Assembly: GCA_020058405.1 (NCBI GenBank)
Contig: JAGVEE010000188.1
Coordinates: 1 to 15,959 of the forward strand
Source: Sphingobacteriales bacterium
GTDB taxonomy: Bacteria; Bacteroidota; Bacteroidia; Sphingobacteriales; Sphingobacteriaceae
Reading direction: 5' to 3'
Length of the DNA stretch: 15,959 nucleotides
Shown: positions 1-8,034 of the stretch, piece after piece
Layout of the letters: the number at the start of each line of letters is the position of its first letter
Numbering within the stretch: the stretch's first letter is position 1
The notes under the pieces: model-generated
Seen by the model: the letters and a program-made list of their open reading frames with translations, nothing else
What the model was told of the DNA's origin: nothing
Database searches by the model: none
Program-made: the position numbers and the translations under genes

Positions 1-498
1 TAAAGAGCCTTTTGGCAATCCGTTTTTTAATACTTGCTTGGCAATAGCTAATACAAATTTCTGCGTAGGACTAAAATCCGCGTTAGCAGAAAAATCGCAA
101 TATGAAAAACCAATAGAAGGAATGCCTTCTATGGCACCTTCCATAGCGGCAGACATAGTGCCAGAATATATTACATTAATTGATGAATTAGAACCATGGT
201 TTATACCAGAAACTAATAAATCTGGTTTTTTATGTAATACTTGATTTACGGCTAGCTTCACACAATCTACTGGAGTTCCAGAGCATTGGAAAGAACGAAT
301 GCCATCGTATAAATCTACTTCTTCCAAACGCAAAGGTTTTGCAATGGTTATTGCATGTCCCATTGCAGATTGAGGACTATCGGGTGCAACTATCACAACA
401 TCACCCAATTCTTTCATTAAAAACGCTAAGGTTTGTATGCCTTTAGCGGTAATGCCATCGTCGTTAATAACAAGGATGGTTGGTCTTTCATTTTTCAT
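1..498 (-). CDS. surE: 5'/3'-nucleotidase SurE (N-terminal 166 aa, cut by window edge)
   Basis: SurE is a metal-dependent phosphatase that removes phosphate from nucleoside 5'- or 3'-monophosphates and is often linked to stress survival. The ATG at 498-496 opens a protein that reads to the first base of the window without a stop: 166 residues of a family that usually has about 250, so the C-terminal third is missing only because the window ends. The N-terminal NDDG motif is present (Asp13, Asp14), followed by the APD-x-x-x-S loop (Ser44) and SGIN-HG (Asn100). By family knowledge these supply the four metal ligands. The gene starts 47 bases downstream of acs on the same strand and could be cotranscribed with it, but its role has no obvious link to acetate use. 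Identity is secure from the motifs; operon membership is inference. Confidence 0.96.
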   Translation of the reverse strand, partial: MKNERPTILVINDDGITAKGIQTLAFLMKELGDVVIVAPDSPQSAMGHAITIAKPLRLEEVDLYDGIRSFQCSGTPVDCVKLAVNQVLHKKPDLLVSGINHGSNSSINVIYSGTMSAAMEGAIEGIPSIGFSYCDFSANADFSPTQKFVLAIAKQVLKNGLPKGSL

Positions 499-545
499 TA
501 TTGCGAAAATATGAAAAATTAATACATCCTTGTTCTAAAAAACGC

Positions 546-2453
546 TTAAATACGTCCGTTTTTAATATCCTCTACAATAGTTGGGTCTAATAAAGTGGAG
601 ATATCTCCTAAATTTTCTACTTCTCCTTCTGCAATTTTTCTTAAAATTCTACGCATAATTTTACCCGAACGAGTTTTAGGCAAGCCTTTTACAAATTGTA
701 TCTTATCCGGTTTTGCAATGGCTCCAATGATTCGAGCAACTGTCATTCCTATATCTTTTCTACGTAAATCTTCTTCATGCGTATCTTCTTCACAAATTAC
801 AAATGCATAAATACCTTGTCCTTTAATATCATGTGGGTAACCAACCACTGCCGACTCTATTACTCCGGTATGTGCATTAATTGCATTCTCAACTTCAGCG
901 GTACCTATTCTGTGGCCAGATACATTTATCACATCATCCACTCTGCCTGTAATTCTATAGTTTCCGTCTTCGTCTCTCAAACAACCATCACCCGTAAAAT
1001 ATAAATTCTCATAGGTTGCAAAATAATTTGTGCGGCAACGCTCGTGGTCCCCGTACGTTGTTCGAATCATTCCGGGCCAAGGAAACTTAATGCATAAATT
1101 TCCGTTTACTCCGTTTCCTTTAATTTCTACTCCATTTTCATCTACTAAAATTGGTTGTATACCAGGCAAGGGAAAGGTAGCGTGTGCAGGCTTCAGAGGA
1201 GTAACATTAGCAATTGGAGAAATCATTATTCCACCGGTTTCTGTTTGCCACCAAGTATCCACAATAGGGCACCTTTTTTTACCAATGTTTTCATTAAACC
1301 AATGCCAAGCTTCTTCATTAATGGGTTCGCCAACGGAACCTAAAACTCTTAATGAATCTAAATTTTTTCCATTCACAAATTCTACACCCGATTGCATTAA
1401 AGATCTAATTGCAGTGGGTGCAGTGTATAAAATATTTACCTTGAATTTCTCAACTATTTCCCATAATCTTCCAGCATCTGGATAGGTAGGAACACCTTCA
1501 AACATTAAGGTTGTAGCACCTTGAGATAATGGACCGTATACAATGTACGAGTGACCTGTAATCCATCCTATATCTGCTGTACAAAAATAAATTTCTCTAG
1601 GTTTATATTGAAAAACATTACTGAATGTATAACCAGCATATACCATGTAACCAGCACAAGTATGCACTACTCCTTTAGGTTTACCAGTAGAACCAGAGGT
1701 ATATAAAATAAATAGTTCGTCTTCTGCATTCATTTCTTCTGCAGGACAATCGTACTCGTGTAAGGTTTCCATTTTTTTCATTTCATCTTCCCACCAAACG
1801 TCTCTTCCTTTTATCATGGATACTGGCATACGATTACGAGTAAGTACGATTACTTTTTTTACGGAGTCACATTGCATTAAGGCATCGTCGATCACAGATT
1901 TTAGAGGAATATCTTTATTCCCACGGTATGCACCATCGGCAGTTATTACGTGTGAGCATTTTGCATCTTTAATTCTATCTGCAATACTTTGAGCAGAAAA
2001 ACCACCGAATACAACAGAATGTATAGCACCCAATCGAGCGCAAGCAAGCACTGCTATGGCTAATTCTGGAACCATTGGCATGTAAATACAAATACGATCG
2101 CCACGTTTTACACCATTATGTTTTAGCACATTGGCAAACATAGAAACTTGATGATGCAATTGTTTATAGGTTAAAATTCGATGATGCTCATTGGGATCAT
2201 TCGGTTCCCAAATTATGGCAGGCTGATCGCCTCGCTCAGCTAAATGCCTATCTAAACAATTTTCGGTGATGTTTAAAGTTGCACCATCAAACCATTTGAT
2301 ATAGGGCTCTTTAAAGTTCCAGTTTAATACTTTGTTCCATTTTTTCTTCCACAAAAATTGAGAAGCAATGTCGGCCCAAAATTCTTCAGGTTGCTCTACC
2401 GAGTGTTTGTATACGTTGTGGTACTGTTCTATTGATTTAATTTGAAAATCCAT
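546..2453 (-). CDS. acs: Acetyl-CoA synthetase (AMP-forming)
   Basis: This enzyme converts acetate, ATP and CoA to acetyl-CoA, AMP and pyrophosphate in the cytoplasm through an acetyl-adenylate. The protein is 635 aa, close to the usual 640-655. It begins with the Acs N-terminal domain and carries the P-loop-like motif YTSGSTGKPKG (251-261), the GEPIN motif (375-379), and DTWWQTETGG (399-408) with the tryptophan that limits the acyl pocket to acetate. The C-terminal lid holds PKTRSGK with the catalytic lysine at 598, the residue acetylated by Pat-type enzymes in other bacteria. GEPIN and TETGG mark true acetyl-CoA synthetase, as against the propionyl type encoded just upstream. It is the last catabolic gene of the run that begins with the porin at 11024. 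Its start is 86 bases past the prpE-like gene, across a repeat-rich spacer. Confidence 0.97.
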   Translation of the reverse strand: MDFQIKSIEQYHNVYKHSVEQPEEFWADIASQFLWKKKWNKVLNWNFKEPYIKWFDGATLNITENCLDRHLAERGDQPAIIWEPNDPNEHHRILTYKQLHHQVSMFANVLKHNGVKRGDRICIYMPMVPELAIAVLACARLGAIHSVVFGGFSAQSIADRIKDAKCSHVITADGAYRGNKDIPLKSVIDDALMQCDSVKKVIVLTRNRMPVSMIKGRDVWWEDEMKKMETLHEYDCPAEEMNAEDELFILYTSGSTGKPKGVVHTCAGYMVYAGYTFSNVFQYKPREIYFCTADIGWITGHSYIVYGPLSQGATTLMFEGVPTYPDAGRLWEIVEKFKVNILYTAPTAIRSLMQSGVEFVNGKNLDSLRVLGSVGEPINEEAWHWFNENIGKKRCPIVDTWWQTETGGIMISPIANVTPLKPAHATFPLPGIQPILVDENGVEIKGNGVNGNLCIKFPWPGMIRTTYGDHERCRTNYFATYENLYFTGDGCLRDEDGNYRITGRVDDVINVSGHRIGTAEVENAINAHTGVIESAVVGYPHDIKGQGIYAFVICEEDTHEEDLRRKDIGMTVARIIGAIAKPDKIQFVKGLPKTRSGKIMRRILRKIAEGEVENLGDISTLLDPTIVEDIKNGRI

Positions 2454-2518
2454 TTTGTTGAATTGTAAATTGTGAGATAATAGTTATAGGGTTATTAAGT
2501 TATTGGGTTAATTAGTCA

Positions 2519-2554
2519 TTAGATATTAGAATTTAGATATTAGAATTTAGAATT
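2519..2554. repeat. 14-bp tandem repeat at the 3' end of the prpE-like gene
   Basis: The unit TTAGATATTAGAAT occurs at 2519-2532 and again at 2533-2546, both perfect, followed by a partial copy TTAGAATT (2547-2554). The second copy contains the stop codon of the prpE-like gene (2540-2542), and its last codons (Asn-Ser-Lys-Phe) are read from repeat sequence. The rest of the spacer towards acs (2454-2518) is also low-complexity AT-rich DNA with TTATTAAG/TTATTGGG-like steps. No promoter or terminator is recognisable there. Confidence 0.85.
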
Positions 2555-4417
2555 TATCGCTTCGGCGATTTCATCTAAAATAGAGGGATCGTCGATGGTG
2601 GAGGGTATTACGTATTCCTCGCCATCGGCAATTTGACGAATGGTTTTGCGTAATATTTTTCCTGAACGTGTTTTAGGAAGTCGGTTAACTTTAATGGCAT
2701 TTTTGAAATAAGCTACTGCACCAATTTGATTGCGTATGTGCTTTACTAATTCTTCTTCTACTTCTTTCTCGTCGCGTGGATGTCCGTCTTTTAAAATAAA
2801 AAAACCTAATGGTCGCTGTCCGCGTAACTCATCCGCAATGCCTACCACTGCGCACTCAGCAATGTCTGGGTGAGCAGCAATCATTTCTTCCATTTCACCA
2901 GTTGATAATCGGTGACCAGAGACATTTATCACATCGTCGACTCTACCCATAATGTACACATAATCATCTTCGTCAATATATCCGCCATCGCCTGTAAAAT
3001 AGTACCCTGGCAGAACATCTAAATAAGATTCTTTAAATCGTTCGTGTTCATTCCATAAAGTAGTAAGGCAACCGGGAGGCAAGGGTAATTTAATGGCAAT
3101 AAATCCTTCTGTATTTTTAGGGAGTTCCTCTCCAGCTTCGTTTAAAACTTTTATGTTATAACCACAAACCGCTTTACTTGAAGAGCCAGGTTTTATTGGC
3201 AATTGCTCTATTCCTAACATATTTGCAATCATTGGCCAACCCGATTCTGTTTGCCACCAATGATCAATTACAGGAACCTCTGTTTTGTCAAATATCCATT
3301 CGTAAGTTGCCGGATCGCATCGCTCTCCTGCAACGAAAACAGATTTCAAGGAACTAATATCATACTGTAATAATTCTTTCGCTTCTGCGTCTTCTTTTTT
3401 AATTGCTCTAAAGGCGGTAGGTGCTGCAAAAACTAAATTTATTTTATACTCTTCTATCATCCTCCAAAAACTACCTGCATCTGGAGTTCTAATTGGTTTG
3501 CCTTCATATACTACAGTGGTACAACCCATCAATAAAGGTGCATAACAAATGTAAGAATGACCCACTACCCAACCCACATCTGATGCTGCCCAAAAAATAT
3601 CTTCTTCTTTAATGTTGTAAATTTTTTCTAGACTGTAGTGTAAGGCTAATGCATAAGCCCCTGTATCGCGTACAATTCCTTTAGGCTTTCCAGTAGTTCC
3701 AGATGTATAAATAATATACAAAGGATCAATAGATTTCATTTCTACATAAGAACTTGCTCGTGCATGCACAGTAAGCTTATGATACTCCTCAAAGGCAATG
3801 CTAGCAACATCTGTATGATGCGGTCGTTTAACGAGTATAGTGCTTTCTGGTTGATGAAAACTTAAATGATAAGCTTCTTCTACCAATGGTAAATAAGGAA
3901 TAATCTTATCGAACTCCATTCCATAACTCGCCGTAATTAATACTTTTGGTTTTGCATCATCAATACGAATGGCTAATTCATGCGCAGCAAATCCACCAAA
4001 CACCACAGAATGGATTGCTCCAATTCTAGCACAGGCAATCATTGCAATAACTGCTTCTGGTATCATTGGCATATAAATAATTACGGTATCACCTTTCGCT
4101 ACATTTTTCGATTTTAATACCCCGGCAAATTCTGCAACTTCTTTTAATAATTCGGAATAGGTGTACTTTTTCTTTGTATTGGTAACAGGCGAATCAAAAA
4201 TCAAGGCAGTTTTATTTCCCTTCCCATTGGCCACATGGTAATCCAGCATCATATAACTTATATTACAAGTGCCATCTTCAAACCATTGGTGATATCCATT
4301 CTCAGTGGTAGATAACATTACACTTGGTTTCTTGAACCAAGGAATTCTATCTAGTTGTGAAGCCCAGTACTTATTGGGTTCGGAGATGCTATCTAGGTAT
4401 TCTGTACTATAATTCAT
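2540..4417 (-). CDS. prpE: Propionyl-CoA synthetase-like acyl-CoA ligase (PrpE/ACSS3 type)
   Basis: This AMP-forming ligase of the acetyl-CoA synthetase superfamily probably activates propionate, and perhaps acetate or butyrate, to its CoA thioester. The ATG at 4417 gives 625 aa. An upstream in-frame ATG at 4480 would add 21 residues read entirely from a repeat array, so 4417 is preferred; the residues after it (MNYSTEYLDS) fit the family's N-terminus. Motifs are YTSGTTGKPKG (237-247), GERCDP (364-369), DHWWQTESGWP (385-395) and PKTRSGK with catalytic Lys587. GERCDP and the W after ESG are typical of the PrpE/ACSS3 branch, where true Acs has GEPIN and TETGG. It lies 67 bases after the response regulator and 86 before acs. 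No methylcitrate or methylmalonyl genes are in view, so propionate specificity is family-based inference. Confidence 0.85.
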   Translation of the reverse strand: MNYSTEYLDSISEPNKYWASQLDRIPWFKKPSVMLSTTENGYHQWFEDGTCNISYMMLDYHVANGKGNKTALIFDSPVTNTKKKYTYSELLKEVAEFAGVLKSKNVAKGDTVIIYMPMIPEAVIAMIACARIGAIHSVVFGGFAAHELAIRIDDAKPKVLITASYGMEFDKIIPYLPLVEEAYHLSFHQPESTILVKRPHHTDVASIAFEEYHKLTVHARASSYVEMKSIDPLYIIYTSGTTGKPKGIVRDTGAYALALHYSLEKIYNIKEEDIFWAASDVGWVVGHSYICYAPLLMGCTTVVYEGKPIRTPDAGSFWRMIEEYKINLVFAAPTAFRAIKKEDAEAKELLQYDISSLKSVFVAGERCDPATYEWIFDKTEVPVIDHWWQTESGWPMIANMLGIEQLPIKPGSSSKAVCGYNIKVLNEAGEELPKNTEGFIAIKLPLPPGCLTTLWNEHERFKESYLDVLPGYYFTGDGGYIDEDDYVYIMGRVDDVINVSGHRLSTGEMEEMIAAHPDIAECAVVGIADELRGQRPLGFFILKDGHPRDEKEVEEELVKHIRNQIGAVAYFKNAIKVNRLPKTRSGKILRKTIRQIADGEEYVIPSTIDDPSILDEIAEAINSKF

Positions 4418-4439
4418 TTTATTGCTTTTTATAAAAACT

Positions 4440-4485
4440 GTACGCTGTACGTTGTACAATGTACAGCGTACAACGTACATTGTAC
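4440..4485. repeat. Seven GTAC blocks at exact 7-bp spacing, with three competing hairpins
   Basis: GTAC begins at 4440, 4447, 4454, 4461, 4468, 4475 and 4482. The six intervening trinucleotides are GCT, GTT, AAT, AGC, AAC, ATT: three reverse-complement pairs in the order A B C A' B' C'. Each pair gives an 11-bp perfect stem with a 10-base loop (4440-4450/4461-4471; 4447-4457/4468-4478, extendable by one base pair; 4454-4464/4475-4485). Because the pairs interleave, only one full hairpin can form at a time. In the transcript the array begins with the G of the response regulator's UAG stop and ends 22 bases before the prpE-like start. The last hairpin is followed by AG and five U, so it resembles a weak terminator or attenuator. 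Function is unproven. Confidence 0.9.
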
Positions 4486-4856
4486 TATTTAAGTAACTCA
4501 GTAATCTTCTCCAAAAGTGTTCTAGTAGAAAAGGGTTTTATCATATATAAATCTGCTCCAATTTCATAACCAAAATCCACATCAATTTCTCTGCTTTTTG
4601 CAGATAGAAAAATAACTTTTGCAGATTTGGTTCGTTCATTTTTCTTAATGAATTCACATATCACATAACCATCTACATCGGGCATCATAATATCTAACAA
4701 TACAACGTCGGGCACTGTATCTTCAATAATTTCAATAGCCTCCATACCATTTCTGGCCACCAAAACATCGTATCCATTTTTAACTAATAAAAATTCCACC
4801 GATAATAAAATGTTCGGATCATCGTCTACAATTAATATTTTTTTCTTCGTTGCCAT
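4485..4856 (-). CDS. Receiver-only (CheY-like) response regulator
   Basis: This is a single receiver domain of 123 aa that should be phosphorylated by the kinase encoded four bases upstream. The acidic pocket is Asp11-Asp12-Asp13, the phospho-acceptor is Asp55 in LLDIMMPDVDG, the switch residue is Ser85 (a threonine in many relatives), and the conserved lysine is Lys107 in IKPF. The protein ends right after the last receiver helix, so there is no DNA-binding, enzymatic or other output domain. In CbrA/CrbS systems of Gammaproteobacteria the partner regulator carries a DNA-binding domain, so this one must act by protein contact, as a phosphate shuttle, or as a phosphate sink. It sits between the kinase gene and the prpE-like gene; its stop codon shares a base with the GTAC array. 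Confidence 0.93.
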   Translation of the reverse strand: MATKKKILIVDDDPNILLSVEFLLVKNGYDVLVARNGMEAIEIIEDTVPDVVLLDIMMPDVDGYVICEFIKKNERTKSAKVIFLSAKSREIDVDFGYEIGADLYMIKPFSTRTLLEKITELLK

Positions 4857-4860
4857 TATG

Positions 4861-7560
4861 TTATTTCATGGGTAATTGTATTATAAATTTTGCACCACCA
4901 TTTACACTTTCATCTACAAAAATTTGACCTTTGTGTAAATCAATAATTTTCTTGCATATAGAAAGTCCTAAACCAGAACCTCCAGCATTGCTTATTTTAG
5001 ATTGAGCAACTTGGTAAAATTTGTTAAATACCTGAGACCTTTGTTCTGCCGGTATTCCTGGTCCATTATCTTCAACAGAAATATACAATTCATGTTCTGT
5101 GCTTTTAATGGTAATAATTATTTTTCCTAATTCTGATGGAATGTATTTTTGGGCATTTCCAATAATATTTACCAATACTCTTTCCATTAAATCAACGTCT
5201 AATAATGCATCAAATTTTGTATCGTTATTAACAATTATTTTTTGTTGATTTTGGTTAATATCAACATTAAAAGAACCCACTACTCTATTTACTAAATCAA
5301 GCGGTATTACTTTAATTTTATTAATTTGTTGTTTACCTGATTCTAATTTTTCTAAATCTAGAACTTGTGTAATTAATTTACTTAAGCGCTCCAACTCATA
5401 AACCATTACTTTTAGGAACTCTTGCCTCTTTTGTTCATCCATATCCGGATGGTCATGCATAATTTCCGTAAATGCCCTAACACTTGTTAAGGGCGTACGA
5501 AGTTCATGAGTAACGGTATAAAGAAATTCATCTTTTAATTGATCTATTTGTTTTAGTTTTGTATTTGCTTTGCTCAATGCATCATAGGCTTTGCCGAGCT
5601 CTGAAGATTTATTGCTTAGTTCTTTATTTAGTTGTAAAATTTGTTGCGATTCTTTCAATAAATTCACTACATCATTCATCCTAATTACTTCATCTTTCAT
5701 CATCGATTGTAAAACAATTCTGGATGATGCTGCACCTATTACTCCCGATAATATTTTTTCAGTATATGTAATTACCCCTTGATCTGCTTTTTGGTTATCT
5801 AATGGTATTTCTAATTGATTTCTTAAAAAATATTGGCGGAACAATTGTTTGCTTTTTAATTCACCAATAAAACTTGACATGAGTTTTCTAAGGTCAATAA
5901 TATTAATATTGCCCGAACGGACAAATGATTGCTCATAACTACTAGAGTATTGGTCGATGTCAACAAACAACTCTGCTTGAGTAATTTCTTCTGATGTTGG
6001 CTGAAGGAAAAGTGAAATACTTACAAACGAAATAATATTTAGTAGTATACTCCAAAAGAATGCATGGGTAATAGGGTCGCCAATGGCTACTCCGAATAGA
6101 TGACTAGGTTTTAACCACGATATGTTTGCCAAACCATTATCAATAAAACTACTTGGTATTATTTCAGCAGAAACTAAGGTTGGGATTACTAAAGTGAAAA
6201 ACCAGATTCCAATGCCTATCGAAATACTAACAATACTGGCTAATTTGCTAGCACGTTTCCAATATATACCAAACAATACTGATGGTGCAAATTGAGCAAC
6301 CGCTGTAAATGAAATTAAGCCGATAGAGACTAAAGAATACTTACCAGAAATGTATTGGTAATATGAGTAAGACAAAAAAAGTAAAAAAAGAATTGAAATT
6401 CTTCTAATCCATTTTATGCTTTTTAAAACATGAGTAAAAAATGAGTTTTTTAATGTACGGTTACTTAAAATAATAGGAATTAAAATATTGTTACTAAACA
6501 TGGTGCTTAAGGCAATTGTTTCCACAATGATCATTCCTGTTGCCGCGGAAAATCCACCTAAAAAAACAATCATACTAATCCAGTCTGCTCTTAAAGCTCC
6601 CGGTATACTTAGTATTGTATAATCTGGATTATATATTTGTCCGTTATAGAACAATATACCTGCTATAGCTATCGGAATTACTAATAAATTAATTAAAATT
6701 AAATAAGTTGGAAAAACCCAAATAGCAGTTTTTAAATGAGCATCGTCTTTATTCTCTATTACTCCTAATTGAAACTGGCGTGGTAAAAAAATAAAAGCGG
6801 TAAACGACAAAATAGTCATTCCGAACCATTTCAAATAACCTGAATTTGTATCGAATGTGAATAAATGTTGTACTGCTGGATTTTGTTGAATTTGTATACT
6901 AGTATAATTGTTTAAAATATTATACATAATGTATAAACCTCCAATACTAAATGCAATTAATTTTACAATAGATTCGAAAGCGATAGCATTTACCAGTCCA
7001 ACATGTTTTTCGGACGCATCTATTTTCGAGGTGCCAAATAACATAATAAAAAAACCTAAAACTAATGTTACTACAAGTGGCTTCCATGTTTGAATGAGCG
7101 TACTTGATTGTGCTAGATTTGAGGAAGTATTTAAAATATCAAAACTATCTGCAATGGCTTTTATTTGTAAGGAGATATATGGGATTACCCCTACAATACA
7201 AACAGCCGCTACTAATGCACCAACAGAAATATTTTTTCCATATCGAGATGAAATAAAATCGGCAATACTAGTAATTTTTTGAACTTTTGATATTTTAATA
7301 ATCTTACGATAAAAACCCCAACAGAGTGGCATCAATAAAATCGGGCCTACGTAAATAGATAAGAAATCGGGACCAAAAACAGTTGCCCTGCCTATGCTAC
7401 CATAAAAGGTCCAGGCTGTACAATACACACCAATAGAAAGTGCATAAATAAAAGGGCTCCACTTATCACTTAATAATTGTTTTTTTTCCGCGAAGTATGC
7501 CACCACAAAAAGTAGTACTAGGTATAAAAGTGTAATGCATAAAATTAACCACACATTCAT
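4861..7560 (-). CDS. Sodium:solute symporter-histidine kinase fusion (CbrA/CrbS type)
   Basis: This 899-aa membrane sensor joins a transporter-like domain to a kinase. Residues about 1-520 are the SSF (PutP/SLC5-like) domain with about a dozen or more hydrophobic helices. Residues about 555-645, including SGVIGAASSRIVLQS (605-619), match the STAC linker found in CbrA and CrbS. A short coiled-coil-like stretch (645-675) leads to HisKA with the phospho-acceptor His685 in THELRTP. The ATPase domain has Asn802 (N box), DNGPGIP (831-837) and GSGLGLSICK (861-870). No PAS domain is evident between STAC and HisKA. In known relatives CbrA senses or imports histidine, while CrbS controls acs for acetate use. 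The gene starts 2 bases after a 63-aa membrane ORF and ends 4 bases before the receiver gene, so the three are probably co-translated. An acetate or propionate ligand is inferred from the neighbouring acs and prpE-like genes. Confidence 0.93.
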   Translation of the reverse strand: MNVWLILCITLLYLVLLFVVAYFAEKKQLLSDKWSPFIYALSIGVYCTAWTFYGSIGRATVFGPDFLSIYVGPILLMPLCWGFYRKIIKISKVQKITSIADFISSRYGKNISVGALVAAVCIVGVIPYISLQIKAIADSFDILNTSSNLAQSSTLIQTWKPLVVTLVLGFFIMLFGTSKIDASEKHVGLVNAIAFESIVKLIAFSIGGLYIMYNILNNYTSIQIQQNPAVQHLFTFDTNSGYLKWFGMTILSFTAFIFLPRQFQLGVIENKDDAHLKTAIWVFPTYLILINLLVIPIAIAGILFYNGQIYNPDYTILSIPGALRADWISMIVFLGGFSAATGMIIVETIALSTMFSNNILIPIILSNRTLKNSFFTHVLKSIKWIRRISILFLLFLSYSYYQYISGKYSLVSIGLISFTAVAQFAPSVLFGIYWKRASKLASIVSISIGIGIWFFTLVIPTLVSAEIIPSSFIDNGLANISWLKPSHLFGVAIGDPITHAFFWSILLNIISFVSISLFLQPTSEEITQAELFVDIDQYSSSYEQSFVRSGNINIIDLRKLMSSFIGELKSKQLFRQYFLRNQLEIPLDNQKADQGVITYTEKILSGVIGAASSRIVLQSMMKDEVIRMNDVVNLLKESQQILQLNKELSNKSSELGKAYDALSKANTKLKQIDQLKDEFLYTVTHELRTPLTSVRAFTEIMHDHPDMDEQKRQEFLKVMVYELERLSKLITQVLDLEKLESGKQQINKIKVIPLDLVNRVVGSFNVDINQNQQKIIVNNDTKFDALLDVDLMERVLVNIIGNAQKYIPSELGKIIITIKSTEHELYISVEDNGPGIPAEQRSQVFNKFYQVAQSKISNAGGSGLGLSICKKIIDLHKGQIFVDESVNGGAKFIIQLPMK

Positions 7561-7562
7561 AT

Positions 7563-7754
7563 TTACTTTTTATGAATAATTAACATACTTGTAATAATGC
7601 TAAAAAGTAACACCATCAATATATACAGATATAAAATGGGGAAACCAAAAATGAACATAGTCTTATTGAATGCCGATACAATCGGGAAATTCAATAGAAT
7701 GGCTGCTAATATGCAAACAAAAGCTAAACGATGATTTTTTAATTTATTTTTCAT
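7563..7754 (-). CDS. 63-aa membrane protein upstream of the symporter-kinase
   Basis: The frame is open further upstream, but the upstream part (to 7988) overlaps the next gene and reads as unstructured sequence, so the ATG at 7754 is chosen. The 63 residues begin MKNKLKNHR and form two hydrophobic segments (about 9-28 and 33-60) separated by a short turn containing Phe-Asn-Lys, then end in HKK. The shape and the FNK...GFP pattern resemble the short DUF3311-type proteins that travel with sodium:solute symporters. It also resembles in position CbrX, the small ORF upstream of cbrA in Pseudomonas. The stop lies 2 bases before the kinase start, so translational coupling or a role as accessory subunit is plausible. 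Family assignment is from recall and not tested. Confidence 0.7.
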   Translation of the reverse strand: MKNKLKNHRLAFVCILAAILLNFPIVSAFNKTMFIFGFPILYLYILMVLLFSIITSMLIIHKK

Positions 7755-7798
7755 AATCGTGTTGCACAATTTACAAATTAACAGCCAATCTAAATAAC

Positions 7799-8020
7799 CT
7801 ATTTTACATCGTACTCTCCGATGATGGAATAATATCCAAACACCATTAATCCGCCTGTAATTACAGGCATCAGTATAAACGTATAAATAATTGCAGGGAC
7901 TAAATCTTCTGCTTTGTCGCTCATAAATTTCGGTATGGCTTGGCTTACTAATAAGTAATACCCCGCATATATTCCTAAAAGGATCCATGCTACGCCTAAT
8001 ATTCTTTTTACTTGATTCAT
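7799..8020 (-). CDS. 73-aa two-helix membrane protein (DUF6814-like)
   Basis: Two transmembrane helices are visible, about residues 8-28 and 42-65, joined by a charged loop containing SDKAEDL. The N-terminus has Lys and Arg before the first helix and the tail ends GEYDVK. I recall proteins of this size and pattern beside MFS transporters in Bacteroidota, annotated as DUF6814, but I cannot confirm the match here. It starts 14 bases after the MFS transporter stop, so it is very likely in the same transcript and may be an accessory subunit or stabiliser of that transporter. No enzymatic motif is seen. Confidence 0.8.
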   Translation of the reverse strand: MNQVKRILGVAWILLGIYAGYYLLVSQAIPKFMSDKAEDLVPAIIYTFILMPVITGGLMVFGYYSIIGEYDVK

Positions 8021-8034
8021 AATTTTATCTATTA

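Noticed and set aside
1030..1485. Plus-strand open frame of 151 codons inside acs
   Set aside because: It is antisense to a well-conserved enzyme and has no recognisable domain; the same holds for the other plus-strand frames between 595 and 10400.
2556..2569. ATCGC-TTCG-GCGAT hairpin as terminator of the prpE-like gene
   Set aside because: The stem is only 5 bp, lies inside the coding sequence and has no T-run in the direction of transcription.
4418..4480. Longer prpE-like protein starting at the ATG at 4480
   Set aside because: The extra 21 residues are read from the GTAC array and the following AT-rich bases; the ATG at 4417 agrees with the family's N-terminus.
4440..4485. CRISPR-like array
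   Set aside because: Units are 4 bp with 3-bp spacers, far too short, and no cas genes are present.
7755..7988. Longer 141-aa form of the 63-aa membrane protein
   Set aside because: The added part overlaps the 73-aa gene in another frame and has no membrane or domain character; the ATG at 7754 gives a coherent two-helix protein.
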